Positions 24,035-33,801 of a stretch of 64,000 nt of DNA are shown one piece after another. The notes beneath the pieces were generated by a model. The model was not told the DNA's origin. It made no database searches and saw only the letters and a list, made by a program, of their open reading frames with translations. Source of the stretch: Caulobacter endophyticus (GTDB lineage Bacteria; Pseudomonadota; Alphaproteobacteria; Caulobacterales; Caulobacteraceae). Made by a program: the position numbers and the translations under genes. Every line of letters begins with the position of its first letter. The stretch's first letter is position 1. The DNA is taken from the NCBI RefSeq assembly GCF_003116815.1, contig NZ_QDKQ01000023.1, positions 96,524 to 160,523 of the forward strand, written 5' to 3'.

Positions 24035-24532
24035 CTAGGCGGCGAAAGTTGCGCCCAGGATACGTTCCAGCCAGGCTTGATCGACCTCGTCGAAAGCCGC
24101 CGGACGGTCGGAATCGACGTCGAACACCGCCAGCAGGCGGCCTTCTGCGTCGAACACCGGCACCACCACCTCGCTGGCAGAGCGGCTGTCGCAGGCGATG
24201 TGGCCCGGGAAGGCGTGCACATCCGGCACAAGCTGGGTCTGGCCGGTGGCGGCCGCCGCGCCACAGACGCCGCGGCCGAACGGAATGCGCAGGCAGCCGA
24301 GCGTGCCCTGGTACGGACCGACGACCAGTTCGCGCTCCTTGGCCGGATCGACGACGTAGAAGCCGGTCCAGAAGTAGTGGTCGAAGCTGTTGGCCAGCAT
24401 CGAGGCCACGGTCGCCATGCGGGCGGTCAGGTTGGCCTCGCCGTCGAGGACGGAGGCGATCTCCTCGGCGACCTCGGCATATCGGGCGGCCTTGTCGGCG
24501 GAGAGGGTCTTGTCGTTGAAAGCTTCAGCCAT
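24035..24532 (-). CDS. msrC: Free methionine-(R)-sulfoxide reductase (GAF domain)
   Basis: 165 residues, the usual size, from the ATG at 24532; the frame is open to 24574. It is a single GAF domain. All three active cysteines of fRMsr are present in their usual contexts: LGCLRIPFGRGVCGAAAATG gives the first two and PGHIACDSRSASEVVVP the third. WTGFYVVDPAKERELVVGPYQG is the typical N-terminal block. The enzyme reduces the R form of free methionine sulfoxide with thioredoxin. It sits just upstream of the acyltransferase gene on the same strand, but a hairpin and 104 bases separate them, so it is probably a separate transcript. Confidence 0.93.
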   Translation of the reverse strand: MAEAFNDKTLSADKAARYAEVAEEIASVLDGEANLTARMATVASMLANSFDHYFWTGFYVVDPAKERELVVGPYQGTLGCLRIPFGRGVCGAAAATGQTQLVPDVHAFPGHIACDSRSASEVVVPVFDAEGRLLAVFDVDSDRPAAFDEVDQAWLERILGATFAA

Positions 24533-24582
24533 GAGCGCGGATATAGCGCGCCCATGGCCGAATGCGAGAGGCAAAGCCGGGC

Positions 24583-26910
24583 CTAGAATTCCTCCCAGTC
24601 GCCCGGACGCGACTGCGGAGCGATCTTCAAGGCGTTGCTTCCCTGGACGTAGCGCTCGCGGAAGGCCTCGCGACGCGGGGCGGCGGGCTGGCGCGGCGCC
24701 TGGCGGGGATGCAGCTCGCGAATCTCGGCGCCGACCTGGAAGCGGCCGATCAGGCGCTCCAGCTCGCTCGCCTCGGTCGAGAGCGCGTGGGCGGCGGCGG
24801 TCGATTGCTCGACCATGGCCGCGTTCTGCTGGGTCACCTGATCCATCTGGTTGACGGCGGTGTTGACCTCGGCGAGGCCGACCGACTGCTCCTTGGCCGA
24901 GGACGCGATCTCGCCGACCAGGGCGTTGATCTCGGAAACCTGCTCCATGATCTGCTGCAGGGTTTCGCCGGTCTCGCCGACCAGGCGAACGCCCTTGCCG
25001 ACCTCGTCGGTGGAGGCGCGGATCAGGCCCTTGATCTCCTTGGCGGCGTCGGCGCTGCGCTGGGCCAGCGCCCGCACTTCCTGGGCGACGACGGCGAAGC
25101 CCCGGCCCGCGTCTCCGGCCCGAGCGGCTTCGACGCCGGCGTTCAGCGCCAGAAGATTGGTCTGGAAGGCGATCTCGTCGATGACCCCGATGATCTGGGT
25201 GATCGACTGCGACGACTTCTCGATGCCGCCCATGGCCTGTACGGCCTCGGTCACGACCTTGCCGCTCTTCTCGGCGTTGGCCTTGGCGCTTTCGGTCAGC
25301 AGACGGGCGCGCTCGGCGCCTTCCGAGCTCTTCCTCACCGTGGCGGTGATCTGGTCGAGGGCGGCGGCGGTCTGCTCCAGGCCCGCGGCCTGGCGCTCGG
25401 TGCGCTGGGCCAGGTCGTCGGAGGCGTGGCTGATCTCGGCGCAGCCGGCGCGGATGCTCTGGGCGGCCGACAGGATGCCGGCCATGGTCTGCTGCAGGCT
25501 CTCGACGGCGGCGTTGAAGTCGCGCGGCATCTTGCGGGCCTCGCCCGAGAAGCCGTCCTCGCGCATGCGCCAGATCAGATCACCGTCGGCCAGCTTCTCC
25601 ATGCCCTGACCCAGCGTGGCGACGGCGGCGGCCTGGGCCTTGGCGAAGGCTTCGGCTTCGTCGGCGTGGCGCTGGCGGTCGGCTTCGGCGGCGGCGCGCT
25701 CGGCCTCCTGCTCGGCGCGACGGCGCTGGCCGTCGGCCAGGTCGTGGCGGAAACCGTCGAGGGCGCGGGCGATGGCGCCGATCTCGTCGCCGCCGGTCAC
25801 GCCGGGCACCGGCTGGTCGTAGCGGCCGGCGCTCAGCGCGTCGACCGACTGGGTCAGGCCCGACAGCGGACGGCGAACCAGGCTGGCGCTGGCCAGGAAG
25901 AGGGCCAGCAGCACCGCGCCGGTGATCGCCATGCCGCCGATGAACAGGATCATGGCCAGGCGATCGGCCGGGCCGGTGATGGCCGAGCGCGGCACGTCCA
26001 TGACCAGCGCCCAGGTGGTGTTGAGTTCGGGCATGGCGATGGGGCGGACCATCCGCTCCATCTCCTCGTCGCCGACCTTGACGCCTTCGAAGATCGCGGG
26101 CTCGCCGCCGCTCAGCACGGCCTTGACCTTGTCGGCGCCCGCGTCGGCATAGGCGGTGGTGCGCAGGTCGGCGTTCGGGTGAGCCACCCACTTGCCGGTC
26201 GAGGACAGCAGCATCACGCGGCCACCGCCCAGGGGCTGCATCTTTTCCAGGCGCTGCGAGACGCCGTCCAGCGACAGGTCGACGCCCTCGGCGCCGAGGA
26301 ACTGGCCGTTGGTCAGCACCGGATAGACGACCGAGGTCATCAGCTGCGTCTTGCCGGCCACGGTATAGGGATAGGGCTCGAGGATCGCGGCCTTACGGGT
26401 GTCGCGCGGGACCGTGTAGTAGGGCTGGCTGTATTCGTTGCCTTCGCTCAGGGGCTCGAAGATCACCTTGCCGTCGCTATGCACCCAGTAGGGGGTGAAG
26501 TTGCCCTGGGCGGTCGAGCCCATGGTGGTCTGGCCGACGAACTCGGCGTCCTTGCCGTCCAGCGCATCGGGAGCGGCCATGAACCAGGCGCCCATGACGA
26601 TCGGCGTGGCGTCAGCCTGCGGGCGCAGCATCTCGATGTAGGCGCGGCGATCGCGCACGCCGGCGATGTGCGCCGCGGCGATCGAGCCGGCGGTGGCGCG
26701 CGAGGTGGCCTCGACCTTGCCGATCTCGGTGCGGATCTGCTCGATGGCGTCGTCGGCCACGGCGTCGGCGTAGTTGTGCGTAAGGCCCGCGACGATGCTG
26801 GAGGTGTGCATCGACACCGCCACGGCGGCGGCGATCAGCAGAAGACCGATGGCCAGCCCCGCCACCGTCACCAGCTTCCACGCGATGGTCAGCCGACCGA
26901 ACGCCTTCAT
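24583..26910 (-). CDS. Methyl-accepting chemotaxis protein with a dCache sensor
   Basis: 775 residues. An N-terminal membrane span (about 12-34) is followed by a roughly 280-residue periplasmic region with the dCache pattern (GAWFMAAPDALDG, SQPYYTVPRDTRKAA, LTNGQFLGAEGVDLSLD, and PNADLRT). A second membrane span (AITGAVLLALFLASASLV) leads to HAMP domains and the long signalling coiled coil. Its tip is the conserved IDEIAFQTNLLALNAGVEAARAG read in two parts. The C terminus ends GDWEEF, an xWxxF-type tether like the pentapeptide that binds CheR and CheB. It therefore senses a small ligand, possibly an amino or organic acid, and controls CheA. A CtrA-type box lies 52 bases upstream of the start. 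No other che genes are in the window. Confidence 0.95.
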   Translation of the reverse strand: MKAFGRLTIAWKLVTVAGLAIGLLLIAAAVAVSMHTSSIVAGLTHNYADAVADDAIEQIRTEIGKVEATSRATAGSIAAAHIAGVRDRRAYIEMLRPQADATPIVMGAWFMAAPDALDGKDAEFVGQTTMGSTAQGNFTPYWVHSDGKVIFEPLSEGNEYSQPYYTVPRDTRKAAILEPYPYTVAGKTQLMTSVVYPVLTNGQFLGAEGVDLSLDGVSQRLEKMQPLGGGRVMLLSSTGKWVAHPNADLRTTAYADAGADKVKAVLSGGEPAIFEGVKVGDEEMERMVRPIAMPELNTTWALVMDVPRSAITGPADRLAMILFIGGMAITGAVLLALFLASASLVRRPLSGLTQSVDALSAGRYDQPVPGVTGGDEIGAIARALDGFRHDLADGQRRRAEQEAERAAAEADRQRHADEAEAFAKAQAAAVATLGQGMEKLADGDLIWRMREDGFSGEARKMPRDFNAAVESLQQTMAGILSAAQSIRAGCAEISHASDDLAQRTERQAAGLEQTAAALDQITATVRKSSEGAERARLLTESAKANAEKSGKVVTEAVQAMGGIEKSSQSITQIIGVIDEIAFQTNLLALNAGVEAARAGDAGRGFAVVAQEVRALAQRSADAAKEIKGLIRASTDEVGKGVRLVGETGETLQQIMEQVSEINALVGEIASSAKEQSVGLAEVNTAVNQMDQVTQQNAAMVEQSTAAAHALSTEASELERLIGRFQVGAEIRELHPRQAPRQPAAPRREAFRERYVQGSNALKIAPQSRPGDWEEF

Positions 26911-26956
26911 AAGAGAATCTCCGCAGCCCGAGCCGTTAACCTCGTTTGTGGCTGGC

Positions 26957-26977
26957 GATTCCTAATCAGCTGTTAAC
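26957..26977. promoter_or_regulatory. CtrA-type box with adjacent GANTC site
   Basis: CTAA-N7-TTAAC (26962-26977) differs from the CtrA consensus TTAA-N7-TTAAC by one base. GATTC (26957-26961), a CcrM methylation site, abuts it, and GAATC (26915-26919) lies nearer the gene. A further TTAAC is at 26936. They lie in front of the chemoreceptor gene, a class commonly controlled by CtrA in Caulobacter. Confidence 0.5.
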
Positions 26978-27010
26978 CGTAGTTAAGCTGCGACAATCTG
27001 GCGCCTCAGA

Positions 27011-27146
27011 TCCTCCCCCTGAAGGGGGAGGTGGCCCGAAGGGCCGGAGGGGGAAGTCACTACTCAGGTTAGTTCAATCGCTGACACCGCGGTCCCTTCC
27101 CCCTCAGTCGCTCCGCGACAGCTCCCCCTTCAGGGGGAGCATCTTC
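27011..27146. repeat. Inverted pair of GC-rich intergenic repeats (block 1)
   Basis: Two copies of a repeat face each other. The left copy reads TCCTCCCCCTGAAGGGGGAG then a GGCCCGAAGGGCC hairpin and GGAGGGGG (27011-27053). The right copy is the complementary type, with CCCCCTC and CAGGGGGAG (about 27098-27141). Related copies occur at 45889, 62789 and 63822. It fills most of the 237-base spacer between the chemoreceptor and mfd genes. Confidence 0.75.
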
Positions 27147-27147
27147 C

Positions 27148-30100
27148 CTACCCCTTCGCCAGCTTCACAAGTTGCGTCAGGATCTTCTCGGCAGCGTCGA
27201 GCCGCTGCGCCGGCGTGTCCCATTCGCCCTTTACGACGACCTTCTGGTCGGGGCGAGCCTTCCAGATCAGGCTGTTCTTGCCGATGAACTGCATCAGCGG
27301 CAGCGGGTTGGCGAACTCATCGTTGCGGAAGCTCAGCACCGCGCCCTTGGGGCCGACGTCGATCTTGGCGACATTGGCCTCGCGGCACATGCCCTTGATG
27401 CCGACGACCTTGAGCAGGCTGTCGGTCTCGGGCGGCAGCGGGCCGAAGCGGTCGATCATCTCGGCGGCCAGAGCCTCGCGATCAGCGGCCTTCTCGGCTT
27501 CCGACAGGCGGCGATAGAGCGACAGGCGCACGTTCAGGTCGGGCACGTAGTCGTCGGGGATCATCACGGCGGCGCCGGTGTTGATCTGCGGCGACCAGGC
27601 GCGGTCCTCCAGCAGGGCCTCGGCGCCCTGGCGCTCGCGCAGGGCCGCCACGGCGTCTTCCAGCATCTGCTGGTATAGCTCGACGCCGATCTCCTTGATG
27701 TGGCCGCTCTGCTCGTCGCCGAGCAGGTTGCCGCCGCCGCGGATATCCAGGTCGTGGCTGGCCAGTTGGAAGCCGGCGCCCAGGCTGTCGAGCGACTGCA
27801 GCACCTTCAGGCGCTTTTCGGCCGACTGGGTGATCTGTTTTTCGGCGGGCGTGGTCAGATAGGCGTATGCGCGGGCCTTGGAGCGGCCGACCCGTCCCCG
27901 GATCTGGTACAGCTGGGCCAGGCCGAACATGTCGGCGCGGTGCACCACCAGGGTGTTGGCCGAGGGGATATCAAGCCCGCTCTCGACGATCGTCGTCGCC
28001 AGAAGCACGTCGTACTGGCCCTCGTAGAAGGCGGTCATCACCTCCTCGAGCTGGGTGGCGCTCATCTGGCCGTGACCGACGACGTACTTGATCTCCGGCA
28101 CCTGGGTGCGGAGGAATTTCTCGATGTCCTCCAGGTCCTTCAGGCGCGGCACGACGTAATAGGCCTGGCCGCCGCGATACTTCTCGCGCAGCAGGGCCTC
28201 GCGCACGGTAACGGCGTCGAAGGGCGTGATGTAGGTGCGCACCGCCAGGCGATCGACCGGCGGGGTGGCGATGATCGACATCTCCCGGATGCCCGACAGC
28301 GCCATCTGCAGGGTGCGCGGAATGGGCGTGGCGGTCAGGGTCAGCATATGCACGTCGGCGCGAAGCTCTTTCAGCTTTTCCTTGTGCTTGACCCCGAAGT
28401 GCTGCTCCTCGTCGACGATCACGAGGCCCAGGTCCTTGAAGGCGACCTGCTTGGACAGCACCGCGTGGGTTCCGACTACGATCTCCAGCTGGCCGTTGGC
28501 CAGGCCCTCGCGGGTGTCGGCGGCTTCCTTGCCGGTGACCAGGCGCGACAGGCGGGTGACCTTCACCGGCCAGCCCTGGAAGCGTTCCTTGAAGGTCTTG
28601 TAGTGCTGGCGGGCCAGCAGCGTGGTCGGGCAGACGACCGCCACCTGCTTGCCGCTCATGGCCACCACAAAGGCCGCCCGGAGGGCCACTTCGGTCTTGC
28701 CGAAGCCGACGTCGCCGCAGATCAGGCGATCCATCGGCTTGCCCGACGACAGGTCTTCCAGCACGTCGTGAATGGCGTTGAGCTGGTCGTCCGTCTCTTC
28801 GTACGGGAAGCGGGCGCAGAACTCGTCGAACACGCCCGACGGCGGATCGGTCTCTTCCACCGACTTCAGCGAGCGGGCGGCGGCGATCTGGATCAGGCCC
28901 TCGGCCATGACCCGCAGGCGCTCCTTCGCCTTGGCCTTGCGGCCCTGCCAGGCCGCGCCGCCCAGCTTGTCGAGCTGCACGTTCTCGCCGTCGGCGCCGT
29001 AGCGGGTGAGCAGGTCGATGTTCTCGACCGGCAGGTAGAGCTTGGCCTCGCCGCCGTACATCAGGTCGAGGCAGTCGTGCGGCGCCCCCTGCACGTCGAG
29101 GGTCTTCAGCCCCTCGTAGCGGCCGATCCCGTGGTCGATGTGGACGACGAGGTCACCGGGCGTCAGGGCGCTGGCTTCGGCGAGGAAATTGGCGGCGCGG
29201 CGCTTCTTGCGCGGGCGGGCCAGGCGGTCGCCCAGGATGTCGGTCTCTGAGATGACGGCCAGGCTGTCGGTCTCGAAGCCGGCGTCCAGCGGCAGCACGA
29301 CCCGCTGGGGAACCTTGGGATCATTGGCCTTGGCCGCCTGCCAGTAGCCGGCATAGGGAATCTTCTTCAGGCCGTGGTCGGCCAGCATCGTGCCCAGGCG
29401 CTCGGACGAGCCTTCCGACCACGAGGCGAAGAGGACGCGTTTCCCCTCCCCGGCCAGCTTCTTGGCGTGGTCGGCGGTGGCCTCGAACAGGTTGACGCTG
29501 TCCTGGGCGCGCTCGGCGGCGAAGGTGCGGCCGTGCTTGGCCCCAAGATCGACGACGTCCAGGCCCTGCGGCTGGAACGGCGTGAACAGGCGGTGCGGGC
29601 GGTCGGACACCGCATCGTCCCACTCCTTGGCGGTCAGGTAGAGGGCGTGCGGCTCCAGCGGGCGATAGGCCGACTTGCGGTCGGCGGCGGCGCGGGCGTC
29701 GTAGGCGTCGGCGATCATCGCCAGGCGCTCGTCGCGGGCCTCCGCGGCCTGGTGGTCTACGCCGACCAGGCCGCCGGGCGACAGGTAGTCGAAGATGGTC
29801 GCCATCCGCTCGTAGAACAGCGGCAGCCAGTGCTCCATGCCGGCGCGGCGGCCGCCGTCGCTGACCGCGGCGTACAGCGCATCATCGCCCGGCGCGCCGA
29901 ACAGGCGCACGTAGGAGCCACGGAAGCGGGAGACCGCGTCGGCGTCCAGCAGGGCCTCACTGACCGGCAGCAGTTCGATCGACTTCAACTGCTTGGTCGA
30001 GCGCTGGGTCTCCGGATCGAAGGCGCGGATGCTTTCCAGCGTGTCGCCGAACAGGTCCAGGCGCACGGGCTCTTCCGAAGCCGGCGGATAGACGTCGATG

Positions 30101-30612
30101 ACGCCGCCACGAATGGCGAACTCGCCGCGCTCGGAGACGGTGGAGGCGCGGACATAGCCGTTGACGGCGAAATAGCGCTCCAGGTCCTTGATATCGACCG
30201 ACTGGCCGACCTTGGCGCCGTAGCTGGCGCGCAGCAGGACGTCCTTGGTCGGCACGCGCTGCAGCAAGGCCGGCGCGGCGACGACCAGCATGGCCGGCTT
30301 GGTCTGCCCCAGGCCATTGGCCAGCCGGTGCAGGGTGCACATGCGGGTGGCCGCCACCCCGGCCGAGGGGCCGATGCGGTCATAGGGCAGGCAATCCCAC
30401 GAGGGCAGAAGCACCGCCTCGATCTCGGGGGCGAAGAACTTCAGGGCGTCGACGAAGGCGCTGGCCCGGGCGGTGTCGCGGGCGACGAAGGCCGTCAGCC
30501 CGCCCCGGGCGCGGGCGATGTCGGCCATCACCAGGGCGTCGAAGCCCTCGGGCGCGCCGGCCAGGGTCAGGCCGCCGGCGGCCTTGGCGATCTGTTTGGC
30601 GTCGTAGGCCAT
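27148..30612 (-). CDS. mfd: Transcription-repair coupling factor Mfd
   Basis: 1154 residues from the ATG at 30612; a TTG further upstream is less likely. The layout is that of Mfd: an N-terminal UvrB-like region (LLPSWDCLPYDR, SERGEFAIRGGVIDVYPP), the RNA-polymerase-interacting domain after VDLVV-type sequence (LVVHIDHGIGRYEGL), then a RecG-like DNA translocase with Walker A (GDVGFGKTEVA), DEEQHFG, TATPIPRT and QIRGRVGRS, and a C-terminal TRCF domain. It displaces RNA polymerase stalled at lesions and recruits UvrA. The sdhE gene is directly upstream in the same direction. Confidence 0.98.
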   Translation of the reverse strand: MAYDAKQIAKAAGGLTLAGAPEGFDALVMADIARARGGLTAFVARDTARASAFVDALKFFAPEIEAVLLPSWDCLPYDRIGPSAGVAATRMCTLHRLANGLGQTKPAMLVVAAPALLQRVPTKDVLLRASYGAKVGQSVDIKDLERYFAVNGYVRASTVSERGEFAIRGGVIDVYPPASEEPVRLDLFGDTLESIRAFDPETQRSTKQLKSIELLPVSEALLDADAVSRFRGSYVRLFGAPGDDALYAAVSDGGRRAGMEHWLPLFYERMATIFDYLSPGGLVGVDHQAAEARDERLAMIADAYDARAAADRKSAYRPLEPHALYLTAKEWDDAVSDRPHRLFTPFQPQGLDVVDLGAKHGRTFAAERAQDSVNLFEATADHAKKLAGEGKRVLFASWSEGSSERLGTMLADHGLKKIPYAGYWQAAKANDPKVPQRVVLPLDAGFETDSLAVISETDILGDRLARPRKKRRAANFLAEASALTPGDLVVHIDHGIGRYEGLKTLDVQGAPHDCLDLMYGGEAKLYLPVENIDLLTRYGADGENVQLDKLGGAAWQGRKAKAKERLRVMAEGLIQIAAARSLKSVEETDPPSGVFDEFCARFPYEETDDQLNAIHDVLEDLSSGKPMDRLICGDVGFGKTEVALRAAFVVAMSGKQVAVVCPTTLLARQHYKTFKERFQGWPVKVTRLSRLVTGKEAADTREGLANGQLEIVVGTHAVLSKQVAFKDLGLVIVDEEQHFGVKHKEKLKELRADVHMLTLTATPIPRTLQMALSGIREMSIIATPPVDRLAVRTYITPFDAVTVREALLREKYRGGQAYYVVPRLKDLEDIEKFLRTQVPEIKYVVGHGQMSATQLEEVMTAFYEGQYDVLLATTIVESGLDIPSANTLVVHRADMFGLAQLYQIRGRVGRSKARAYAYLTTPAEKQITQSAEKRLKVLQSLDSLGAGFQLASHDLDIRGGGNLLGDEQSGHIKEIGVELYQQMLEDAVAALRERQGAEALLEDRAWSPQINTGAAVMIPDDYVPDLNVRLSLYRRLSEAEKAADREALAAEMIDRFGPLPPETDSLLKVVGIKGMCREANVAKIDVGPKGAVLSFRNDEFANPLPLMQFIGKNSLIWKARPDQKVVVKGEWDTPAQRLDAAEKILTQLVKLAKG

Positions 30613-30680
30613 GCTGCTCTTCAACTGTTGGCGGGGAACAACCCGCCGGAATGCAAAGGGTTCAGGCGCCGACGAAGACC

Positions 30681-30974
30681 TTACGCGCCGTCGCCGGGCG
30701 GCCGCGAGGCGTGGGCCTCGAAGCGGAACTTGCGGATCATCGCCATGATCTCGGTTTCGAACGCCTCGGGCGTGGCCTCCTGGCCCACGATCCAGGCGTA
30801 GATCTCGCGATCGGACTGTTCGAGCAGGGTTTCCAGCACGTCGAGCTGGTCGGGGGTCAGGCTCGGCCCATGCGTTTCCGCGAACGGCCCCAGAATGAGG
30901 TCCGCTTCACGAAAGCCGCGGTGCCAGGCCCGAAACTTCAGCCGCCGGAGGCGGGCGTCGTGATCGATGGTCAT
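30681..30974 (-). CDS. sdhE: Succinate dehydrogenase flavinylation factor SdhE (SDHAF2 family)
   Basis: 97 residues. It has the family core [23 protein letters not shown], whose RGxxE-type motif (here RGFRE) is needed for attaching FAD to SdhA, then a helical C-terminal part with [15 protein letters not shown]. It lies 68 bases upstream of mfd on the same strand. In many alphaproteobacteria the order is recG-sdhE-mfd; recG is not here, since cobQ is divergent from sdhE. The name is based on the motif and length. The partner sdhA is not in the window. Confidence 0.93.
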   Translation of the reverse strand: MTIDHDARLRRLKFRAWHRGFREADLILGPFAETHGPSLTPDQLDVLETLLEQSDREIYAWIVGQEATPEAFETEIMAMIRKFRFEAHASRPPGDGA

Positions 30975-31063
30975 GCGGCCGCCGATATAGAGCGCGCCGA
31001 GCCCGCGCGCCAGCGTCGCGGCGTCGATTGACCGAACCTGCTGACGCCTTTAGGCGCGGGGGC

Positions 31064-32524
31064 ATGGCTTCCTTGATGATCCAGGGCTGCGGCTCCGACG
31101 TCGGCAAATCGACCCTTGTCGCGGGGCTATGCCGGCTGTTTTCCAATCAAGGCCTGGTCGTGCGGCCGTTCAAGCCGCAGAACATGTCCAATAACGCCGC
31201 CGTCACCGCCGACGGCGGCGAGATCGGCCGGGCCCAGGCGCTGCAGGCGGTCGCCTGCCGCACGCCTGCCAGCGTCCATATGAACCCGGTGCTGCTGAAG
31301 CCGCAGAGCGACGTCGGCGCCCAGGTGGTGGTCCAGGGCCGGGTGGTCGGCAATTACAAGGCCCGCGCGTTCCAGGGACTGAAGCCGGACCTGCTGGCCA
31401 CCACGCTGGACAGCTATCGCCAGCTCGCCGCCGAGGCCGATCTGGTTCTGGTCGAAGGCGCGGGCAGCCCCGCCGAGACCAATCTGCGCGCTGGCGACAT
31501 CGCCAACATGGGCTTCGCCCACGCCGCCGACGTTCCGGTGACCCTGGTGGGCGACATCGACCGGGGCCATGTGATCGCCGCCCTGGCCGGGGCGCACCTC
31601 GTCCTGGACGAGGCCGACAGGGCGCGGATCAAGGGCTTCATCATCAACAAGTTCCGGGGCGATCCGGCGCTGTTCGACAATGGGCGCACGGATATCTTCC
31701 ACCGAACCGGCTGGAGCGACCTGGGCATGGTTCCATGGCTGCCGCCGGTGCGCTTCCTGCCGGCCGAGGACGCCGTGGTGCTGGAGCGGCCGCTCGCGGC
31801 CTCGCAAGGCCGGCGGGCCAGGGTGGTCGTGCCGATGCTTTCGCGGATCGCCAATTTCGACGACTTCGATCCCCTGCGGGCCGATCCGGCGGTCGATCTC
31901 GAATTCCTGCCGCCCGGCGGCGTGCTGCCCACCGATACGGACCTGGTGATCCTGCCCGGGACCAAGGCGACCCTGGCGGACCTGGCCTTCCTGCGCACTC
32001 AGGGCTGGGACGTCGACATTCTGGCGCATGCCCGCCGAGGCGGCCGAGTGCTGGGCGTCTGCGGCGGCTACCAGATGATGGGCCGCACGGTGAGTGATCC
32101 TGAAGGGGTCGAGGGTACGCCGGGCTCGGCGCCGGGCCTTGGCCTGCTGGACGTCGAGACCGTGCTGGCCGGCGACAAGACGGTGCGGCCGGTGACGGGG
32201 CGCCTGGCGAGCGGCGCGGCCTTCGAGGGCTACGAGATCCATGTCGGTCGCACGAGCGGGCCCGGAACCGGTCGGCCGCTGCTGACTATCGACGGCCATG
32301 GCCCGGACGGCGCGGTTTCGGCCGACGGCCGGATCGCCGGGGCTTATGTCCATGGCTTGTTCGACAAGGCCTCGGCGCGAGCCGCCCTCCTCGCTCCGCT
32401 TGGCGTGGCGAGCGACGGCCAGGACCAATCGGCGCGGGTGGACGCGGCGCTGGACGAGATCGCCGAAATCCTGGAGCGCTCGCTGGATATCGCCGCCATC
32501 GCCCGCATCGCCGGACTGCCCTGA
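31064..32524 (+). CDS. cobQ: Cobyric acid synthase CobQ
   Basis: 486 residues from the ATG at 31064 (a TTG at 31028 would add 12). The N-terminal domain starts [20 protein letters not shown], the P-loop-like ATP site of the CobQ/BioD family, followed by [23 protein letters not shown] (read in parts). The C-terminal class I glutamine amidotransferase domain has [11 protein letters not shown] with the nucleophile Cys, and a catalytic His near GAYVHGLFD. It amidates the side chains b, d, e and g of adenosylcobyrinate. It is divergent from sdhE. With the CobT-like gene near the window start it supports cobalamin synthesis or assembly in this organism. Confidence 0.97.
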   Translation: MASLMIQGCGSDVGKSTLVAGLCRLFSNQGLVVRPFKPQNMSNNAAVTADGGEIGRAQALQAVACRTPASVHMNPVLLKPQSDVGAQVVVQGRVVGNYKARAFQGLKPDLLATTLDSYRQLAAEADLVLVEGAGSPAETNLRAGDIANMGFAHAADVPVTLVGDIDRGHVIAALAGAHLVLDEADRARIKGFIINKFRGDPALFDNGRTDIFHRTGWSDLGMVPWLPPVRFLPAEDAVVLERPLAASQGRRARVVVPMLSRIANFDDFDPLRADPAVDLEFLPPGGVLPTDTDLVILPGTKATLADLAFLRTQGWDVDILAHARRGGRVLGVCGGYQMMGRTVSDPEGVEGTPGSAPGLGLLDVETVLAGDKTVRPVTGRLASGAAFEGYEIHVGRTSGPGTGRPLLTIDGHGPDGAVSADGRIAGAYVHGLFDKASARAALLAPLGVASDGQDQSARVDAALDEIAEILERSLDIAAIARIAGLP

Positions 32525-32596
32525 TCCGGTTTTCCTGGCCCAAGGCTTCGCCAGCGGCCAAAATCGCCGCCTGACGAATCCCGACCAGGAGCCTCC

Positions 32597-33772
32597 ATGC
32601 CGGCGCGCGCCGTATCCGCCCTGAGCGATTTCCTGCGCAGCGAGTCCGCCGGCGGCGTGCTGTTGATGATCGCGGCGGCCGCGGCCTTGCTGGTGGCCAA
32701 CTCGCCGCTGGCGTCCGGCTATTTCCACGCCCTGCACGCCTATCTCGGCCCATTGTCGGTCGAGCACTGGGTCAATGACGGCCTGATGGCGGTGTTCTTC
32801 CTGCTCGTCGGCCTGGAGATCAAGCGCGAGGTCGTGGGCGGCGAGCTGTCGACCTGGCCGCGCCGCGCCCTGCCCGGCTTCGCCGCGCTTGGCGGCATGA
32901 TCGCGCCGGCGCTGGTCTATCTCGTCATGGCCCGCGACGCGCCGGACGTCCGCGCCGGCTGGGCCATCCCGGCCGCCACCGACATCGCCTTCGCCCTGGG
33001 AGTGCTGTCGCTTCTGGGACCGCGCGTGCCGGGCGCTCTGAAGATCTTCCTGGCCGCCCTGGCGATCATCGACGACTTGGGCGCCATCCTGATCATCGCC
33101 TTCTTCTACACCGACCACCTGACCCTGTGGGCGCTGGGCGGCGCGGCCGGCGTCCTGGCGGTGCTGGTCGCGCTGAACAGGCTGAAGGTCGCCACGCTAT
33201 GGCCTTACCTGCTGCTGGGAGCCGTGCTGTGGTTCCTGTTCCTGAAGTCGGGCGTCCACGCCACCCTGGCCGGGGTGCTGCTGGCCATGACCATTCCGCT
33301 CGACGCCTCGCGCGGCGGGCATTCGCCGCTACACCGGCTGGAGCACGGCCTCAACCCGTGGGTGGCCTATCTGATCGTGCCGGTGTTCGGCTTCGCCAAC
33401 GCCGGCGTGGCCCTGGGCGGGCTCGACGCCTCGGCCCTGACGGCGCCCGCCACGCTGGGCGCCGCACTGGGCCTCTTTCTCGGCAAGCAGGCCGGCGTGA
33501 TGACGTTCAGCGCCGGCGCCATCGCCCTTGGCCTGGCGCGCCGGCCGACCGGCGTGACCTGGACTCAGGTCTATGGCGTGGCCGTGCTGTGCGGGGTCGG
33601 CTTCACCATGAGCCTGTTCATCAACAACCTGGCCTTCCAGGACGCCCTGCTGCGCGAGGAGACCAAGATCGGCGTACTGGCCGGTTCTGTGGCCTCGGCC
33701 CTGCTGGCCTGGCTGATCTTCGCGCTTTCGCATCGCAAGACTGGCGCAACGGCCGGTACGGGTCCAAACTAG
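32597..33772 (+). CDS. nhaA: Na+/H+ antiporter NhaA
   Basis: 391 residues with about 12 membrane spans. It matches NhaA throughout: [24 protein letters not shown] (read in parts), [37 protein letters not shown] with the adjacent pair of Asp residues that bind the ion, and the C-terminal [16 protein letters not shown]. It exchanges internal Na+ for protons and defends against salt and alkaline pH. It is 72 bases downstream of cobQ on the same strand; no terminator is evident between them. The start at 32597 has CAGGAG upstream. Confidence 0.97.
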   Translation: MPARAVSALSDFLRSESAGGVLLMIAAAAALLVANSPLASGYFHALHAYLGPLSVEHWVNDGLMAVFFLLVGLEIKREVVGGELSTWPRRALPGFAALGGMIAPALVYLVMARDAPDVRAGWAIPAATDIAFALGVLSLLGPRVPGALKIFLAALAIIDDLGAILIIAFFYTDHLTLWALGGAAGVLAVLVALNRLKVATLWPYLLLGAVLWFLFLKSGVHATLAGVLLAMTIPLDASRGGHSPLHRLEHGLNPWVAYLIVPVFGFANAGVALGGLDASALTAPATLGAALGLFLGKQAGVMTFSAGAIALGLARRPTGVTWTQVYGVAVLCGVGFTMSLFINNLAFQDALLREETKIGVLAGSVASALLAWLIFALSHRKTGATAGTGPN

Positions 33773-33801
33773 AGCGAACAGTTCAATCAGGAGCGCTGGC
33801 C

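Noticed and set aside
26973..26986. TTAA-N6-TTAA pair as a CtrA box
   Set aside because: The spacing is six, not seven. The pair at 26962-26977 has the right spacing and was used instead.
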